A stretch of DNA of 34,079 bases from an uncultured Pelagibacteraceae bacterium. Its GTDB lineage: Bacteria; Pseudomonadota; Alphaproteobacteria; Pelagibacterales; Pelagibacteraceae. The DNA is taken from positions 1-34,079 of the forward strand of contig CACHDJ010000012.1 of assembly GCA_902578525.1 (NCBI GenBank), in the 5' to 3' direction. Made by a program: the position numbers and the translations under genes. Positions 7,716 through 15,530 of the stretch are shown in pieces; within the stretch, counting starts at the first letter, position 1, and each line of letters opens with the position of its first letter. Below the pieces are notes generated by a model. That model had not been told where the DNA came from. It worked only from the letters and a program-made list of their open reading frames with translations, and did no database searches.

Positions 7716-8387
7716 TTGACATATTTAGAATTTTTAAATGAGCATGGAATTACTCTTTTGCTAGGAACAGTTACAACTGTGAAAGTTCTTGTTTGTTCAA
7801 TGATACTTTATGTAATTATTTCCATGATTTTTGGTCTAATGAGACTTTCAAAAAATCCAGCCATACAAGGTATAGCCACCGTATATATAGAATTTTTTAG
7901 AGGAACGTCTCTTTTAGTTCAATTATTTTGGGCATATTACGTATTGCCATTTTTTGGTATTTCTTTAGAAGCTTTCACTGCAGGAGTAGTTGCTTTAGGA
8001 TTAAATTTTGGTGCATATGGAGCAGAGATAGTTAGAGCAGGGATACTTGCAGTACCTAAAGGACAATGGGAGGCAGCACATTCATTAAATTTTACTCCAG
8101 CAAAAAGAATTAAAAGAATTATAATTCCTCAAATTTTCCCAATCATATTGCCACCAGCAGCAAATTTAACTGTAGAGTTATTAAAAGCCACTGCATTAGT
8201 TGCATTAGTGACAGTTGTTGATCTTACTTTTGAGGCAAAACAAATAAATTCTATAACTTGGTTGTCAGCGCAGTGTTTTGGTACGGCTTTATTAATTTAT
8301 TATATAATGGCAAGATTTGCGTTAGTTCCATTTTTAAGATGGTTAGAAGTTTTAGCGGCTAGAAAAGTTGGAAAGGAGAAAATTTAA
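7716..8387 (+). CDS. ehuC: ABC transporter permease, EhuC-like
   Basis: 223 residues, polar-amino-acid-type (HisM family) inner-membrane permease with about five hydrophobic helices. The cytoplasmic EAA loop that docks on the ATPase is seen as WEAAHSLNFTPAKRIKRI followed by IIPQIFPIILPP (around 134-165). FRGTSLLVQLFWAYYVLPFFG is the typical family segment near residue 65. The start is a TTG preceded by AAAGG about seven bases upstream; no ATG in frame gives a full N-terminus. It lies behind the intercistronic hairpin, three bases from the next permease, and pairs with it as a heterodimer. Confidence 0.85.
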   Translation: MTYLEFLNEHGITLLLGTVTTVKVLVCSMILYVIISMIFGLMRLSKNPAIQGIATVYIEFFRGTSLLVQLFWAYYVLPFFGISLEAFTAGVVALGLNFGAYGAEIVRAGILAVPKGQWEAAHSLNFTPAKRIKRIIIPQIFPIILPPAANLTVELLKATALVALVTVVDLTFEAKQINSITWLSAQCFGTALLIYYIMARFALVPFLRWLEVLAARKVGKEKI

Positions 8388-8390
8388 ACC

Positions 8391-9068
8391 ATGGAAATGG
8401 GTTGGAGATGGGATTTTACATATGAAATATTGCCTCAAATGGCGATAGCAACATTAAATACCATCCTTGCAGCTGGTGTAGGGTATGCAATCGCTTTGAT
8501 TGTTGGGTTATTTTTTTTGTTAGGACAAAGAACACCTTCAAAAATTTTTAACTGGATAAATAGAGAAATAGTTGAATTTATTAGATCAACACCACTATTA
8601 ATACAGCTATTTTTCGTATATTTTGTACTACCTCAGTTTGGTATTACTTTATCAGCCTGGTTATGTGGAATGATTACTATTGGTCTTCATTTTGGAACTT
8701 ATATGTCAGAAGTATATAGAGGAGCTCTTGAAGGAGTTTCAAAAACACAATGGGAAGCTTGTCGTGCTTTGAATTTTTCAACAATTTATACATATAGAAG
8801 AATAGTTCTTCCCCAGGCATTTCCAATTGCAATACCTGGAATGGGCAATTATCTAGTTGGAATATTTAAAGACACACCTTTGTTATCAACTATTGGTGTT
8901 GCAGAATTATTTCACGCAGCTACGGCAGTCGGAGGTTATAATTATAGATATTTAGAGCCTTATACTTTAGTAGGTATTATTTTTTTAACACTTTCAATAC
9001 CTGCTGCAATGTGGGTAAGAAAGCTTGAAAGAGATGTTAATATATCACAAGGTAAAATTAAAAAATAA
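8391..9068 (+). CDS. ehuD: ABC transporter permease, EhuD-like
   Basis: 225 residues, the second HisM-family permease. It shares the layout of its upstream neighbour: FIRSTPLLIQLFFVYFVLPQFG near residue 65, and the EAA loop WEACRALNFSTIYTYRRI followed by VLPQAFPIAIPG. About five hydrophobic segments are present. The ATG comes three bases after the ehuC stop and the gene ends three bases before the ATPase ATG, so the three genes are clearly one transcript. It forms half of the membrane channel for the solute delivered by the binding protein. Confidence 0.85.
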   Translation: MEMGWRWDFTYEILPQMAIATLNTILAAGVGYAIALIVGLFFLLGQRTPSKIFNWINREIVEFIRSTPLLIQLFFVYFVLPQFGITLSAWLCGMITIGLHFGTYMSEVYRGALEGVSKTQWEACRALNFSTIYTYRRIVLPQAFPIAIPGMGNYLVGIFKDTPLLSTIGVAELFHAATAVGGYNYRYLEPYTLVGIIFLTLSIPAAMWVRKLERDVNISQGKIKK

Positions 9069-9071
9069 AAT

Positions 9072-9863
9072 ATGAAAAAAAATAATTCAGATGAAATTAT
9101 AGTCAAGTTTGATGAAGTAACTAAACAATATGGTGATCTCGTTGTTTTAGATAAACTTAATTTAGAAATTAAAAAAAATGAAATGGTTTCAATCATAGGT
9201 CCATCTGGGTCAGGAAAAACAACTGTGTTAAGAGTTCTAATGACTTTAGAAAAGATAAACAGAGGAGTAATTCATTTAGATGGGGAACCTTTAACACATA
9301 TGAATTCAAATGGAAGTTTAGTTGAAGCTAATGAAAAATACCTAAGGGAAAGGAGATCAAAAATAGGAATGGTTTTTCAACAATTTAATTTATTTCCCCA
9401 TATGACAGCTTTGCAAAATTGTATAGAAGCACCTGTAGAAGTGTTGGGTATGAAAAAAGAAGAAGCAGAAGAAAGGGCATTAGAATTATTAGAACTTGTT
9501 GGTTTAACTGAAAAAAAAGATCAGCATCCAAGTAGATTATCAGGTGGACAACAACAACGAGTAGCTATCGCAAGAGCTCTTGCAATGAGACCAAAAGTTA
9601 TGCTTCTAGATGAAATAACATCTGCACTGGATCCCGAAGTTGTTGGAGAGGTTTTAAACGTTATTCGATCGTTAAATAAAGAACATAATTTAACAATGGT
9701 TATGGTTACTCACCAAATGGGTTTTGCTAGGGAAATTTCTGATAGAGTTTGTTTTTTTAATGAGGGAAAAATTTTTGAACAAGGCCCTCCCGAGCAATTA
9801 TTTGGAAATCCTCAAAATGAAAGAACTAAACAGTTTTTACATGCTGTGCTTGATGCTAATTAA
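9072..9863 (+). CDS. ehuA: ABC transporter ATP-binding protein, EhuA-like
   Basis: 263 residues, a complete nucleotide-binding domain. Walker A GPSGSGKT is at 43-50, the Q-loop at [11 protein letters not shown], the ABC signature [10 protein letters not shown] at 156-165, Walker B VMLLDE at 176-181, and the switch histidine at His214 in VTHQMGFA. An insertion of roughly 15 residues before the Q-loop ([20 protein letters not shown]) is seen in several amino-acid and Ehu-type ATPases. It powers import by the two preceding permeases. The gene closes the operon and converges with the coiled-coil gene, only 10 bases from that gene's distal stop. Confidence 0.88.
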   Translation: MKKNNSDEIIVKFDEVTKQYGDLVVLDKLNLEIKKNEMVSIIGPSGSGKTTVLRVLMTLEKINRGVIHLDGEPLTHMNSNGSLVEANEKYLRERRSKIGMVFQQFNLFPHMTALQNCIEAPVEVLGMKKEEAEERALELLELVGLTEKKDQHPSRLSGGQQQRVAIARALAMRPKVMLLDEITSALDPEVVGEVLNVIRSLNKEHNLTMVMVTHQMGFAREISDRVCFFNEGKIFEQGPPEQLFGNPQNERTKQFLHAVLDAN

Positions 9864-9873
9864 TTAAGAGTAT

Positions 9874-10596
9874 TTAGTTTTTTGTAGATTTATCAACATT
9901 TAAATCTTTAAAATCAAAATTTATATTTGTTGATTGTTTTTCTAACTCTTCAAATTTTCTTATTTTTTCTAATTCTTTTTGTTTAAATCTTATTTCTTTC
10001 ATATTTTCACGATGTTCTTTTTCTTTTTGTTCTCTATCAAATTTTTCTTCCCATTCTTTAATTCTTATATATTCAAGTTGTTTTTTTCTTTCTTCATCTT
10101 CTTTTAAAGCCTTAAATTCTTTATCTTTTCGTTTTTGTTCTTTTAATTACTTTTGTTCTTGCTCTTCTTCTCTTACTTTTAAATCAATATCTTTTCTATT
10201 TTGCATTTCTTCTTTAGATTTTAATTCTTTTTCTTTGTTTCTTAATTCTTTTGAGATGTGTACTAATTCCTTATCTTTTTCTATTAATCTTTCATTTTCG
10301 ATTTTTTGTTTTTCTTCTTTAGATCTTAGTTCCGTTTCTTTAAAATTTAAATCTTCCTCTTTTAATTTTAATTTATTATTTTCTTTTTTTAATTTATCTT
10401 CCCAAATTTTTAATTCCTTTTTTTCTTTAACCAAATGATTTTTTTCTTCAAGTTTTTTTAATTTTATTTCTCTAATTTTTTTAAGTTCTTGTTTTTTTTT
10501 GAAATTTTTAATTGCACCACTTAAGGATTTAGTTGTAAATTTAGTTAATCTGGCTAACCCTTTTTTTTCTTTTTTGGTTTTTATTTTTTTTTTCAT
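9874..10596 (-). pseudogene. Lysine/glutamate-rich coiled-coil protein split by one in-frame TAA
   Basis: From the ATG at 10596 the frame codes 149 residues, meets TAA at 10147-10149, and continues in the same frame for 90 more codons to TAA at 9874-9876. Both halves have the same character: long charged heptad-like runs (KELRNKEKELKSKEE before, KEQKRKDKEFKALKEDEERK after), then a different, non-charged tail (STNINFDFKDLNVDKSTKN) that looks like a natural C-terminus. The whole is 240 codons plus the stop at codon 150. The likely explanation is a CAA, GAA or AAA codon changed to TAA, or a base-call error. The N-terminus is strongly basic. No known family is recognised. If the stop is real, the 149-residue product may still be made. 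Confidence 0.7.
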
Positions 10597-10811
10597 TATT
10601 AAAAATATTTTTTAAATATTTATTTCACTAGAGAATGAGGATTTTTTCAATAGACAATTTAAGAAATCAAAAAAAAATTAGCTTAAAATGAGTACAACCC
10701 TTAGGTGATAATTAAGTTCGTCTTTATAATATTCTTATGAAAATAAAATTTTTTTAGATACTATTAATCATCAGCACGAGTTTTCTTTCTTTTTATGCTT
10801 TTTGACGCAGA
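10597..10811. other. Non-coding gap between coiled-coil gene and micro-gene 2
   Basis: About 215 bases with no convincing gene. It holds AT-rich stretches, including AAATATT arms near 10601-10620, and on the plus strand a possible decayed signal-peptide reading frame at 10737-10805. No tRNA or clear terminator was found. Confidence 0.5.
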
Positions 10812-10916
10812 TTAATTCATTGAACTTATCAACCTGTATAATGAAACAATTATACCATGACCTGATAATTCTATAGCTAAAATAATTATTAAAATAAAAA
10901 TAAATTTTTTATTCAT
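10812..10916 (-). CDS. Micro-gene 2: 34-residue single-helix membrane protein
   Basis: The frame ATG(10914-10916) to TAA(10812-10814) encodes 34 residues starting MNKKFIFILIIILAIELSGH and ending LYRLISSMN. Two lysines followed by an unbroken hydrophobic run (about 5-16, then GIIVSLY) suggest one inner-membrane helix. Its ATG overlaps the TGA of micro-gene 1 as ATGA, the classic layout of translational coupling, which is the main reason to call it. It has no ribosome site of its own. No family is recognised. Confidence 0.5.
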   Translation of the reverse strand: MNKKFIFILIIILAIELSGHGIIVSLYRLISSMN

Positions 10917-11050
10917 CTAGTAAACACAAATATTAACAACAATATCCAAAAAAAAGCATAGTAAAAATAGATATATTTTTTTGTAAAATTATAAGTTATT
11001 GGATTATGTATAGATTTCTTTTTTTTTATTTTTTTTTGTTTTTTAGTCAT
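10913..11050 (-). CDS. Micro-gene 1: 45-residue basic single-helix membrane protein
   Basis: The frame from ATG(11048-11050) to TGA(10913-10915) encodes 45 residues. The N-terminal part is very basic (MTKKQKKIKKKKSIHNP), followed by one hydrophobic and aromatic helix (about 26-43, YIYFYYAFFWILLLIFVF) and a terminal Thr-Arg. This predicts an inner-membrane protein with its basic N-terminus in the cytoplasm. Its ATG lies inside the last codons of dksA (ATGACTAA, 8-base overlap) and its stop overlaps the next ATG (ATGA), so dksA and the two micro-genes read as one coupled operon. A tail this basic next to a gene for an RNA-polymerase-binding factor is notable, but no function is known. Confidence 0.6.
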   Translation of the reverse strand: MTKKQKKIKKKKSIHNPITYNFTKKYIYFYYAFFWILLLIFVFTR

Positions 11051-11543
11051 CAGCATGTACCTTTTCATTCATTTCATGTTTTTCTTGTGCTGCAATTGTA
11101 TATTTAGCTATTGGTCGAGCCATTAATCTTTTTAGACCAATTGGTTCTGCTGTATCTAAACAATAACCATAAGTATCATCTTTCATTCTTATTAAAGCTT
11201 TATCAATTTCAGAAATCAATTTTATTTGTCTATTAATTGCTTTCATTTCCACATTTTTATCTGTATAGGAACTTGCTTGATCAACTATGTCTGCAGATAT
11301 ACTGTTATCATCCATGCTCCCATTATATAAGGCCTCATTATTAGCTTTTACTAATTCTTTTCTCCATTCCTGTAGTTTCATTCTGAAATATAATTTATGT
11401 TTTTCACACATGTACTTTTCAGTATCTTTTGGAAAATAAGTTTTAGCAATTTTTATTGTAGATTTTTTAAGCTCTTTAGGTTTTGCTATTTTTTTAGATT
11501 TTACTTTTTTAACTTTTTTTTTAGTTTTTGTAGTTTTGGGCAT
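11043..11543 (-). CDS. dksA: DksA/TraR-family RNA polymerase-binding transcription factor
   Basis: 166 residues. DksA enters the RNA polymerase secondary channel and, with ppGpp, shifts transcription between growth and stress genes. The N-terminal 35 residues are a lysine-rich extension. The coiled coil follows, with the tip motif D-x-x-D-x-A as DIVDQA at 85-90. The C-terminal zinc-finger-like region TYGYCLDTAEPIGLKRLMARPIA keeps only one of the four usual cysteines (Cys128), as in other alphaproteobacterial DksA proteins, so zinc binding is unlikely. It has a near-consensus promoter and the ribosome site AAAGG, four bases before the ATG. Two micro-genes overlap its 3' end. Confidence 0.9.
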   Translation of the reverse strand: MPKTTKTKKKVKKVKSKKIAKPKELKKSTIKIAKTYFPKDTEKYMCEKHKLYFRMKLQEWRKELVKANNEALYNGSMDDNSISADIVDQASSYTDKNVEMKAINRQIKLISEIDKALIRMKDDTYGYCLDTAEPIGLKRLMARPIAKYTIAAQEKHEMNEKVHADD

Positions 11544-11565
11544 ACCTTTAAATTAATAGCGGCGG

Positions 11566-11593
11566 AGTATATTCAGCAAAATTAAGGTGTCAA
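11566..11593 (-). promoter_or_regulatory. Sigma-70-type promoter of dksA
   Basis: On the minus strand TTGACA (11588-11593), a 16-base spacer and TATACT (11566-11571) form a near-perfect sigma-70 promoter. The expected start of transcription is near 11559, giving a leader of about 15 bases before the dksA ATG at 11543. Confidence 0.75.
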
Positions 11594-11622
11594 GCAGGGT
11601 TAATTAATGTAAATGTAAGATT

Positions 11623-12942
11623 ATGAATGTTTTTAAAAGAGATATTAACAATATTTTTTTTATTTTTATTTCATCTCATCTAATTATTTGGACTTTAGTT
11701 CCAACATTAACTAATCATAATTTACCTTTAGATACTATTGAAGCTCTTGCTTGGGGAAGTAATCTTGATTGGGGATTTAATAAACACCCGCCTGCGAGTG
11801 CTTTTTTTCTTGAAGTTTTTTACCAAATATTTGGGTCTCGAGACTGGGCATATTATTTGTTAAGTCAAATATTTGTAGTAACAGCATTTATATTTGTATT
11901 CAAACTTGCGGATGAGTTATTTAAAGATAAAACGCTAAGTTTAGTGTCTGTTCTTTTGCTAGAAGGTATCTATTTTTATAATTTTACAACACCCGAATTT
12001 AATGTGAATATTTGCCAATTACCTTTTTGGGCTTTATGTGTTTTTTACTCATGGAAAATATTTGATAAAAAACAAATAACTTTTAAAGATTGTTTTTGGC
12101 TAGGAGTTTTCGCAGCAATAGGTTTTTTATCTAAATATCTTTTTATTTATCTTTTAGTAGCAATAGATTTATTATTTTTTTATGTAATTTTTATTAAAAA
12201 ATATAAAAAATTTGATTTTAAATATTTAATATCCTTAGAAGTTTTTATTGTTTTATTAGTCCCTCATATAATTTGGTTAACAAACAATGATTATGTAACT
12301 ATTATTTATGGACTATCAAGAAGTGGTTTAGAAAATTCAAGTTTATTAGATCATATACTTTTTCCGATAATATTTTTAAGTAAACAAATTGGGATATTAA
12401 TTCCACTTTTTATTATGTTTCTTTTCCTTATAAAAAAATATAAATTTAAGATTTCCTTCAAAGATAAAAAATTAATGTTTTTGATATTTGTTAATTTAGT
12501 ACCCATAGGATTAATATTCTTAACTTCTATGTTTACTGGATCTAAAATAAGAACAATGTGGATGACGCCATTTTATTTATTTTTTGGTGTTTTGATTGTT
12601 TATATTTTTAAAGATCAAATCAATCTGAAAAAGTTAAATAGATTTATTTCAGCATTTTTAATTTTATTTATTCTTTCTCCTTTTGCCTATGCTTATATTT
12701 CGATTAAAAAAACTGATAAAAGAACTGATTATCCAGGAAAAGAAATTTCTATAAAAGTTCAAAAGGAATGGAATAAAAATTATGACAACCCAATTAATAT
12801 TGTGCTAGGAAATGAATGGAATGCTGGAAATCTATCTTATCATTTAGACACCAGACCTACTTGGAAAGGAAATATTACAAAAGATAATTTAAATGAATTA
12901 GATAGATTTATATGCATCGATAATATTTGTGTAGGAAATTGA
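11623..12942 (+). CDS. GT-C membrane glycosyltransferase, PMT/ArnT (GT39/83-like) family
   Basis: 439 residues with about ten to eleven hydrophobic helices. Family members move a sugar from a polyprenyl-phosphate donor to an acceptor on the outer face of the inner membrane. The first periplasmic loop carries the family pattern: acidic residues in LPLDTIEALAW (Asp37, Glu40) followed by WGFNKHPPASAFFLE with the conserved His55-Pro-Pro. A soluble tail of roughly 80 residues follows the last helix (INIVLGNEWNAGNLSYHLDT), as in PMT_2 proteins. It overlaps by one base with a GT2 gene of the polyprenyl-phosphate sugar synthase type, which would make its donor. Acceptor (lipid A, glycan or protein) is unknown. 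Confidence 0.8.
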   Translation: MNVFKRDINNIFFIFISSHLIIWTLVPTLTNHNLPLDTIEALAWGSNLDWGFNKHPPASAFFLEVFYQIFGSRDWAYYLLSQIFVVTAFIFVFKLADELFKDKTLSLVSVLLLEGIYFYNFTTPEFNVNICQLPFWALCVFYSWKIFDKKQITFKDCFWLGVFAAIGFLSKYLFIYLLVAIDLLFFYVIFIKKYKKFDFKYLISLEVFIVLLVPHIIWLTNNDYVTIIYGLSRSGLENSSLLDHILFPIIFLSKQIGILIPLFIMFLFLIKKYKFKISFKDKKLMFLIFVNLVPIGLIFLTSMFTGSKIRTMWMTPFYLFFGVLIVYIFKDQINLKKLNRFISAFLILFILSPFAYAYISIKKTDKRTDYPGKEISIKVQKEWNKNYDNPINIVLGNEWNAGNLSYHLDTRPTWKGNITKDNLNELDRFICIDNICVGN

Positions 12943-13814
12943 TGAAAAAAATAAAAATATTAATACCTGTTTATAACGATTGGAAGTCGGTCTCCAAATT
13001 AATTGATGAAATCAATGATTTATCAACATATCAAGAATTTCAAATTTCTATTATTATAGTCAACGATGCATCTAATCATGATCGTCTAGATGAGGAAAAG
13101 ACTTTAGAAAATCTTCATTCAGTAAAAATTTTAAATATGAAAATAAATCAAGGTCATGCGAGATGTATTGCTACGGGACTAAAATATATTTATGAAAAGG
13201 ACGATTTTGATTATGTTATTCCAATGGATGGTGATGGAGAAGATAGACCTGAAGAGATAAATGAATTTCTTAATCAAATTAAAAATTCAAATGGTAAGCC
13301 CATCGTGGGAGAGAGAATAAAAAGATCGGAAGATTTATTATTTAAAATTTGTTACCAATTACACAAGATAATTACACTTACTTTTACAGGTAAATCAATC
13401 AAATATGGAAATTTTACTTGCTTACCAAGAACAACTGTAGAAAAAATGATTAATGAAAAAGCTACTTGGAATAGTTTTTCTGGTTCATTAAAAAAAATAC
13501 AAAAAGATTTATTTTCAATTCCATCTACTAGAGGAACTAGATATCATGGCCCTTCTCAAATGAATTTTTCCAGTTTATTGAAGCATTCATTATCTATTAT
13601 AAGTGTATTCCGAAGCGCTGTTTTAATTCGCTCAGCCTTATTTGTAATTTTATACATTTTATTAATCAAAAGTAATGCCTCTGTAATAACTGCAATTCCA
13701 TTGGTTTTATTGCTGGTGATGATATATTCAATTTCAAATCTTGCTTTAAGAGAGAACATGGAAGAGTTTAATAATTCTTTAAAAAATATTTTGGATATTA
13801 CTAAGATTAAATAG
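12942..13814 (+). CDS. GT2 glycosyltransferase, polyprenyl-phosphate sugar synthase-like
   Basis: 290 residues. The GT-A domain opens with ILIPVYND and has VNDAS (40-44) and the metal-binding DGDGEDRPEEI (96-106). About two hydrophobic helices near the C-terminus (around 220-265) anchor it, as in GtrB and dolichol-phosphate-mannose-synthase relatives that charge undecaprenyl phosphate with a sugar. The start at 12942 is preferred over an upstream TTG because AGGAA lies just before it and MKKIKILIPVYN is a normal start; its A is shared with the TGA of the preceding gene. The pairing suggests this enzyme makes the lipid-linked donor used by that GT-C enzyme. Its 3' end overlaps umuC (opposite strand) by 8 bases. 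Confidence 0.82.
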   Translation: MKKIKILIPVYNDWKSVSKLIDEINDLSTYQEFQISIIIVNDASNHDRLDEEKTLENLHSVKILNMKINQGHARCIATGLKYIYEKDDFDYVIPMDGDGEDRPEEINEFLNQIKNSNGKPIVGERIKRSEDLLFKICYQLHKIITLTFTGKSIKYGNFTCLPRTTVEKMINEKATWNSFSGSLKKIQKDLFSIPSTRGTRYHGPSQMNFSSLLKHSLSIISVFRSAVLIRSALFVILYILLIKSNASVITAIPLVLLLVMIYSISNLALRENMEEFNNSLKNILDITKIK

Positions 13815-15087
13815 CTTTTATTTTAGGTAGACAGTAAAAATCAGCAGTATCTATTTTAGAAGAGTATTGCCTTCGCATATTCCATTTTTTATGAACCCCA
13901 GCACTTGCAAGACTTAAAGTAGATCTCCCGTATCTGTAATTAGTATTATCAATTGATTTCATTAAACTATTTATCTTCTCATCTTTTTTAGATGAAAATA
14001 AATTTTTTCTTCCATCATCATTACGTAATCCTGTAAGCATGACACCTGCTTTTTGATATTGATAACCGTTTTTAAAAATCTTTTCTAAAATAGAAACTGC
14101 AGTCTTGACAGTTTCAATACTATTATTTGTTGCAATAGGAAAATCAATTGTTTTTGCGTTTGAATAATAACCAAAGTTTCTTTGAAAAGGACTTGTCCTA
14201 ACAAATACTGTAATTGCTTTTGCAACTAGCGACTCAGATCTTATCTTTTCAGAGGCATTCAGGCAATAATTTGCAATTGCTTCTTTTAACTCTTGAAAAG
14301 TTTTAATTCTTTTTCCAAATGATCTTGAGACAACACAACTTTTTCTTTTGGTTTGTGTTGTTTCTAAGTTAATACAAGGAACACCTCTAAGTTCCATCGC
14401 TGTTCTTGAACTTAAAACATTAGAGCATTTTTTAATCCAGGTATTAGATTTATTTTTAAGTTGTTTGGCATTATAAATTCCATTTTTTTGATAAAATTTT
14501 GTAAGCTGTCTTCCAACCCCCCACACATCGTTAATATCTATTTTTTCTAATATAGAATCAATATTTTCAATTCCAATTAAACTGGTAACACCTGAAATTT
14601 TCTTCTTCGCAATGTGATTTGCAACTTTGCTTAATGTTTTTGTTTTTGCAATACCGATACTAGTTGGAATTCCGGTCCATTGTAAAACTGTTTCTCTAAT
14701 TTCTCTTCCAACTTTCTCAACCTCAGAGTTTGGAAAATTCGATAAATCTATAAACGCCTCATCGATTGAATAAACTTCTATTTCTGAATTAAATCTTTTA
14801 AGTGTTCTCATTACTCTTCTAGATAAGTCTCCGTATAAAGAATAATTTGATGAAAAAACTTCAACTTTATTTTTAACAATGATATCTTTAGCTTTAAAGT
14901 AAGGTTCACCCATCTTAATCCCTAAAGCTTTTGCTTCATTGGATCTAGAGATAATACAACCATCATTATTTGATAAAACCACAACAGGTTTTCTTCTTAT
15001 TCTAGGATTGAATAGTCTCTCACAAGACACATAAAAAGAATTACAATCAACCAAAGCTAATTTTTTAGTATGTTGAATGGATGACAT
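13807..15087 (-). CDS. umuC: UmuC, catalytic subunit of DNA polymerase V (Y family)
   Basis: 426 residues, full length. It performs error-prone synthesis past DNA lesions together with processed UmuD and RecA. Catalytic acids are visible: Asp14 in LVDCNSFYVSCE and Asp109-Glu110 in YSIDEAFIDLS. KPVVVLSNNDGCIISRSNEAKALGIKMG (around 33-60) is the UmuC-specific finger segment that separates it from DinB. The helix-hairpin-helix region DVWGVGRQLTKFY and little-finger segment (RSFGKRIKTF onward) follow. The ATG at 15087 overlaps the end of umuD by 23 bases, so the two are translationally coupled. Such operons are often accessory. Confidence 0.95.
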   Translation of the reverse strand: MSSIQHTKKLALVDCNSFYVSCERLFNPRIRRKPVVVLSNNDGCIISRSNEAKALGIKMGEPYFKAKDIIVKNKVEVFSSNYSLYGDLSRRVMRTLKRFNSEIEVYSIDEAFIDLSNFPNSEVEKVGREIRETVLQWTGIPTSIGIAKTKTLSKVANHIAKKKISGVTSLIGIENIDSILEKIDINDVWGVGRQLTKFYQKNGIYNAKQLKNKSNTWIKKCSNVLSSRTAMELRGVPCINLETTQTKRKSCVVSRSFGKRIKTFQELKEAIANYCLNASEKIRSESLVAKAITVFVRTSPFQRNFGYYSNAKTIDFPIATNNSIETVKTAVSILEKIFKNGYQYQKAGVMLTGLRNDDGRKNLFSSKKDEKINSLMKSIDNTNYRYGRSTLSLASAGVHKKWNMRRQYSSKIDTADFYCLPKIKAI

Positions 15088-15460
15088 AAGTCACAACCCC
15101 CCAAATAAAGATATCTTGTTCTTCATTAATTAAAATTTTATTAGAAAACTCTTTAGAACCTGAGGTTAGAAATTTTTTATCTCTTTCTTGAACTAAAGTT
15201 TTAACTACAAGTTCATCATGAACATTTGCGATAACTGTTGAAAAATTTTTTGGTTTTAAACTTTTATCGACAACCAATAAATCTCCATCATTAATTCCAA
15301 CATCCACCATAGATTTTCCCTGAACTCTGATAATAAAAGTTGCTGGAACGTTTTTGATTAAATGCATGTTCAGATCAATATCTTCTTCGATATAATCAGT
15401 GGCAGGCGAGGGAAAACCAGCACCAGCTTTATGTAGATAATAAGGGATTGTTAGTTTCAT
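15065..15460 (-). CDS. umuD: UmuD, self-cleaving subunit of DNA polymerase V (S24 peptidase)
   Basis: 131 residues, the usual length less a few residues at the N-terminus. On contact with RecA filaments it cleaves itself to UmuD'. The cleavage site is Ala14-Gly15 in KAGAGFPSPA; E. coli has Cys-Gly there, and Ala-Gly is the common LexA-type bond. The Ser/Lys dyad is Ser50 in VQGKSM and Lys87 in ELVVKT. A LexA-type box abuts the start codon and a promoter lies just upstream of it, so SOS control is strongly suggested. No lexA gene is in this window. Confidence 0.94.
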   Translation of the reverse strand: MKLTIPYYLHKAGAGFPSPATDYIEEDIDLNMHLIKNVPATFIIRVQGKSMVDVGINDGDLLVVDKSLKPKNFSTVIANVHDELVVKTLVQERDKKFLTSGSKEFSNKILINEEQDIFIWGVVTYVIHSTY

Positions 15461-15475
15461 GTTCTTGTTTTGTTC
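15461..15475 (-). promoter_or_regulatory. LexA-type SOS box of umuDC
   Basis: The minus strand reads GAACAAAACAAGAAC, a perfect GAAC-N7-GAAC direct repeat, which is the alphaproteobacterial LexA site (GTTC-N7-GTTC on the other strand). It is directly adjacent to the umuD ATG and leaves no room for a normal ribosome binding site, so repressor and ribosome would use the same bases. Confidence 0.85.
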
Positions 15476-15478
15476 TTA

Positions 15479-15507
15479 TTTGTAGCTCAGTTATACAATG
15501 CAGTCAA
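15479..15507 (-). promoter_or_regulatory. Putative umuDC promoter
   Basis: TTGACT (15502-15507), a 17-base spacer and TACAAA (15479-15484) on the minus strand fit a sigma-70 promoter. The expected transcription start falls at the edge of the LexA box, so the leader would be only about 10-15 bases. Confidence 0.55.
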
Positions 15508-15530
15508 TAGGTTGTATTTTGAGTCTAAAA

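Noticed and set aside
10235..10438. Plus-strand open frame rich in Ser, Phe and Leu
   Set aside because: It is the antisense shadow of the charged coiled-coil gene.
9950..10590. Repeated TTCTTTTTC-like units suggesting a tandem repeat or CRISPR-like array
   Set aside because: Spacing and sequence are irregular; they are the reverse of Lys/Glu codons in a coiled-coil gene.
10597..10811. tRNA or small RNA gene in the gap
   Set aside because: No cloverleaf, GTTCRA arm or stable hairpin with a T-run was found.
12927..12941. TTG start five codons upstream for the GT2 gene
   Set aside because: The ATG at 12942 has AGGAA in front of it and gives a normal GT2 N-terminus.
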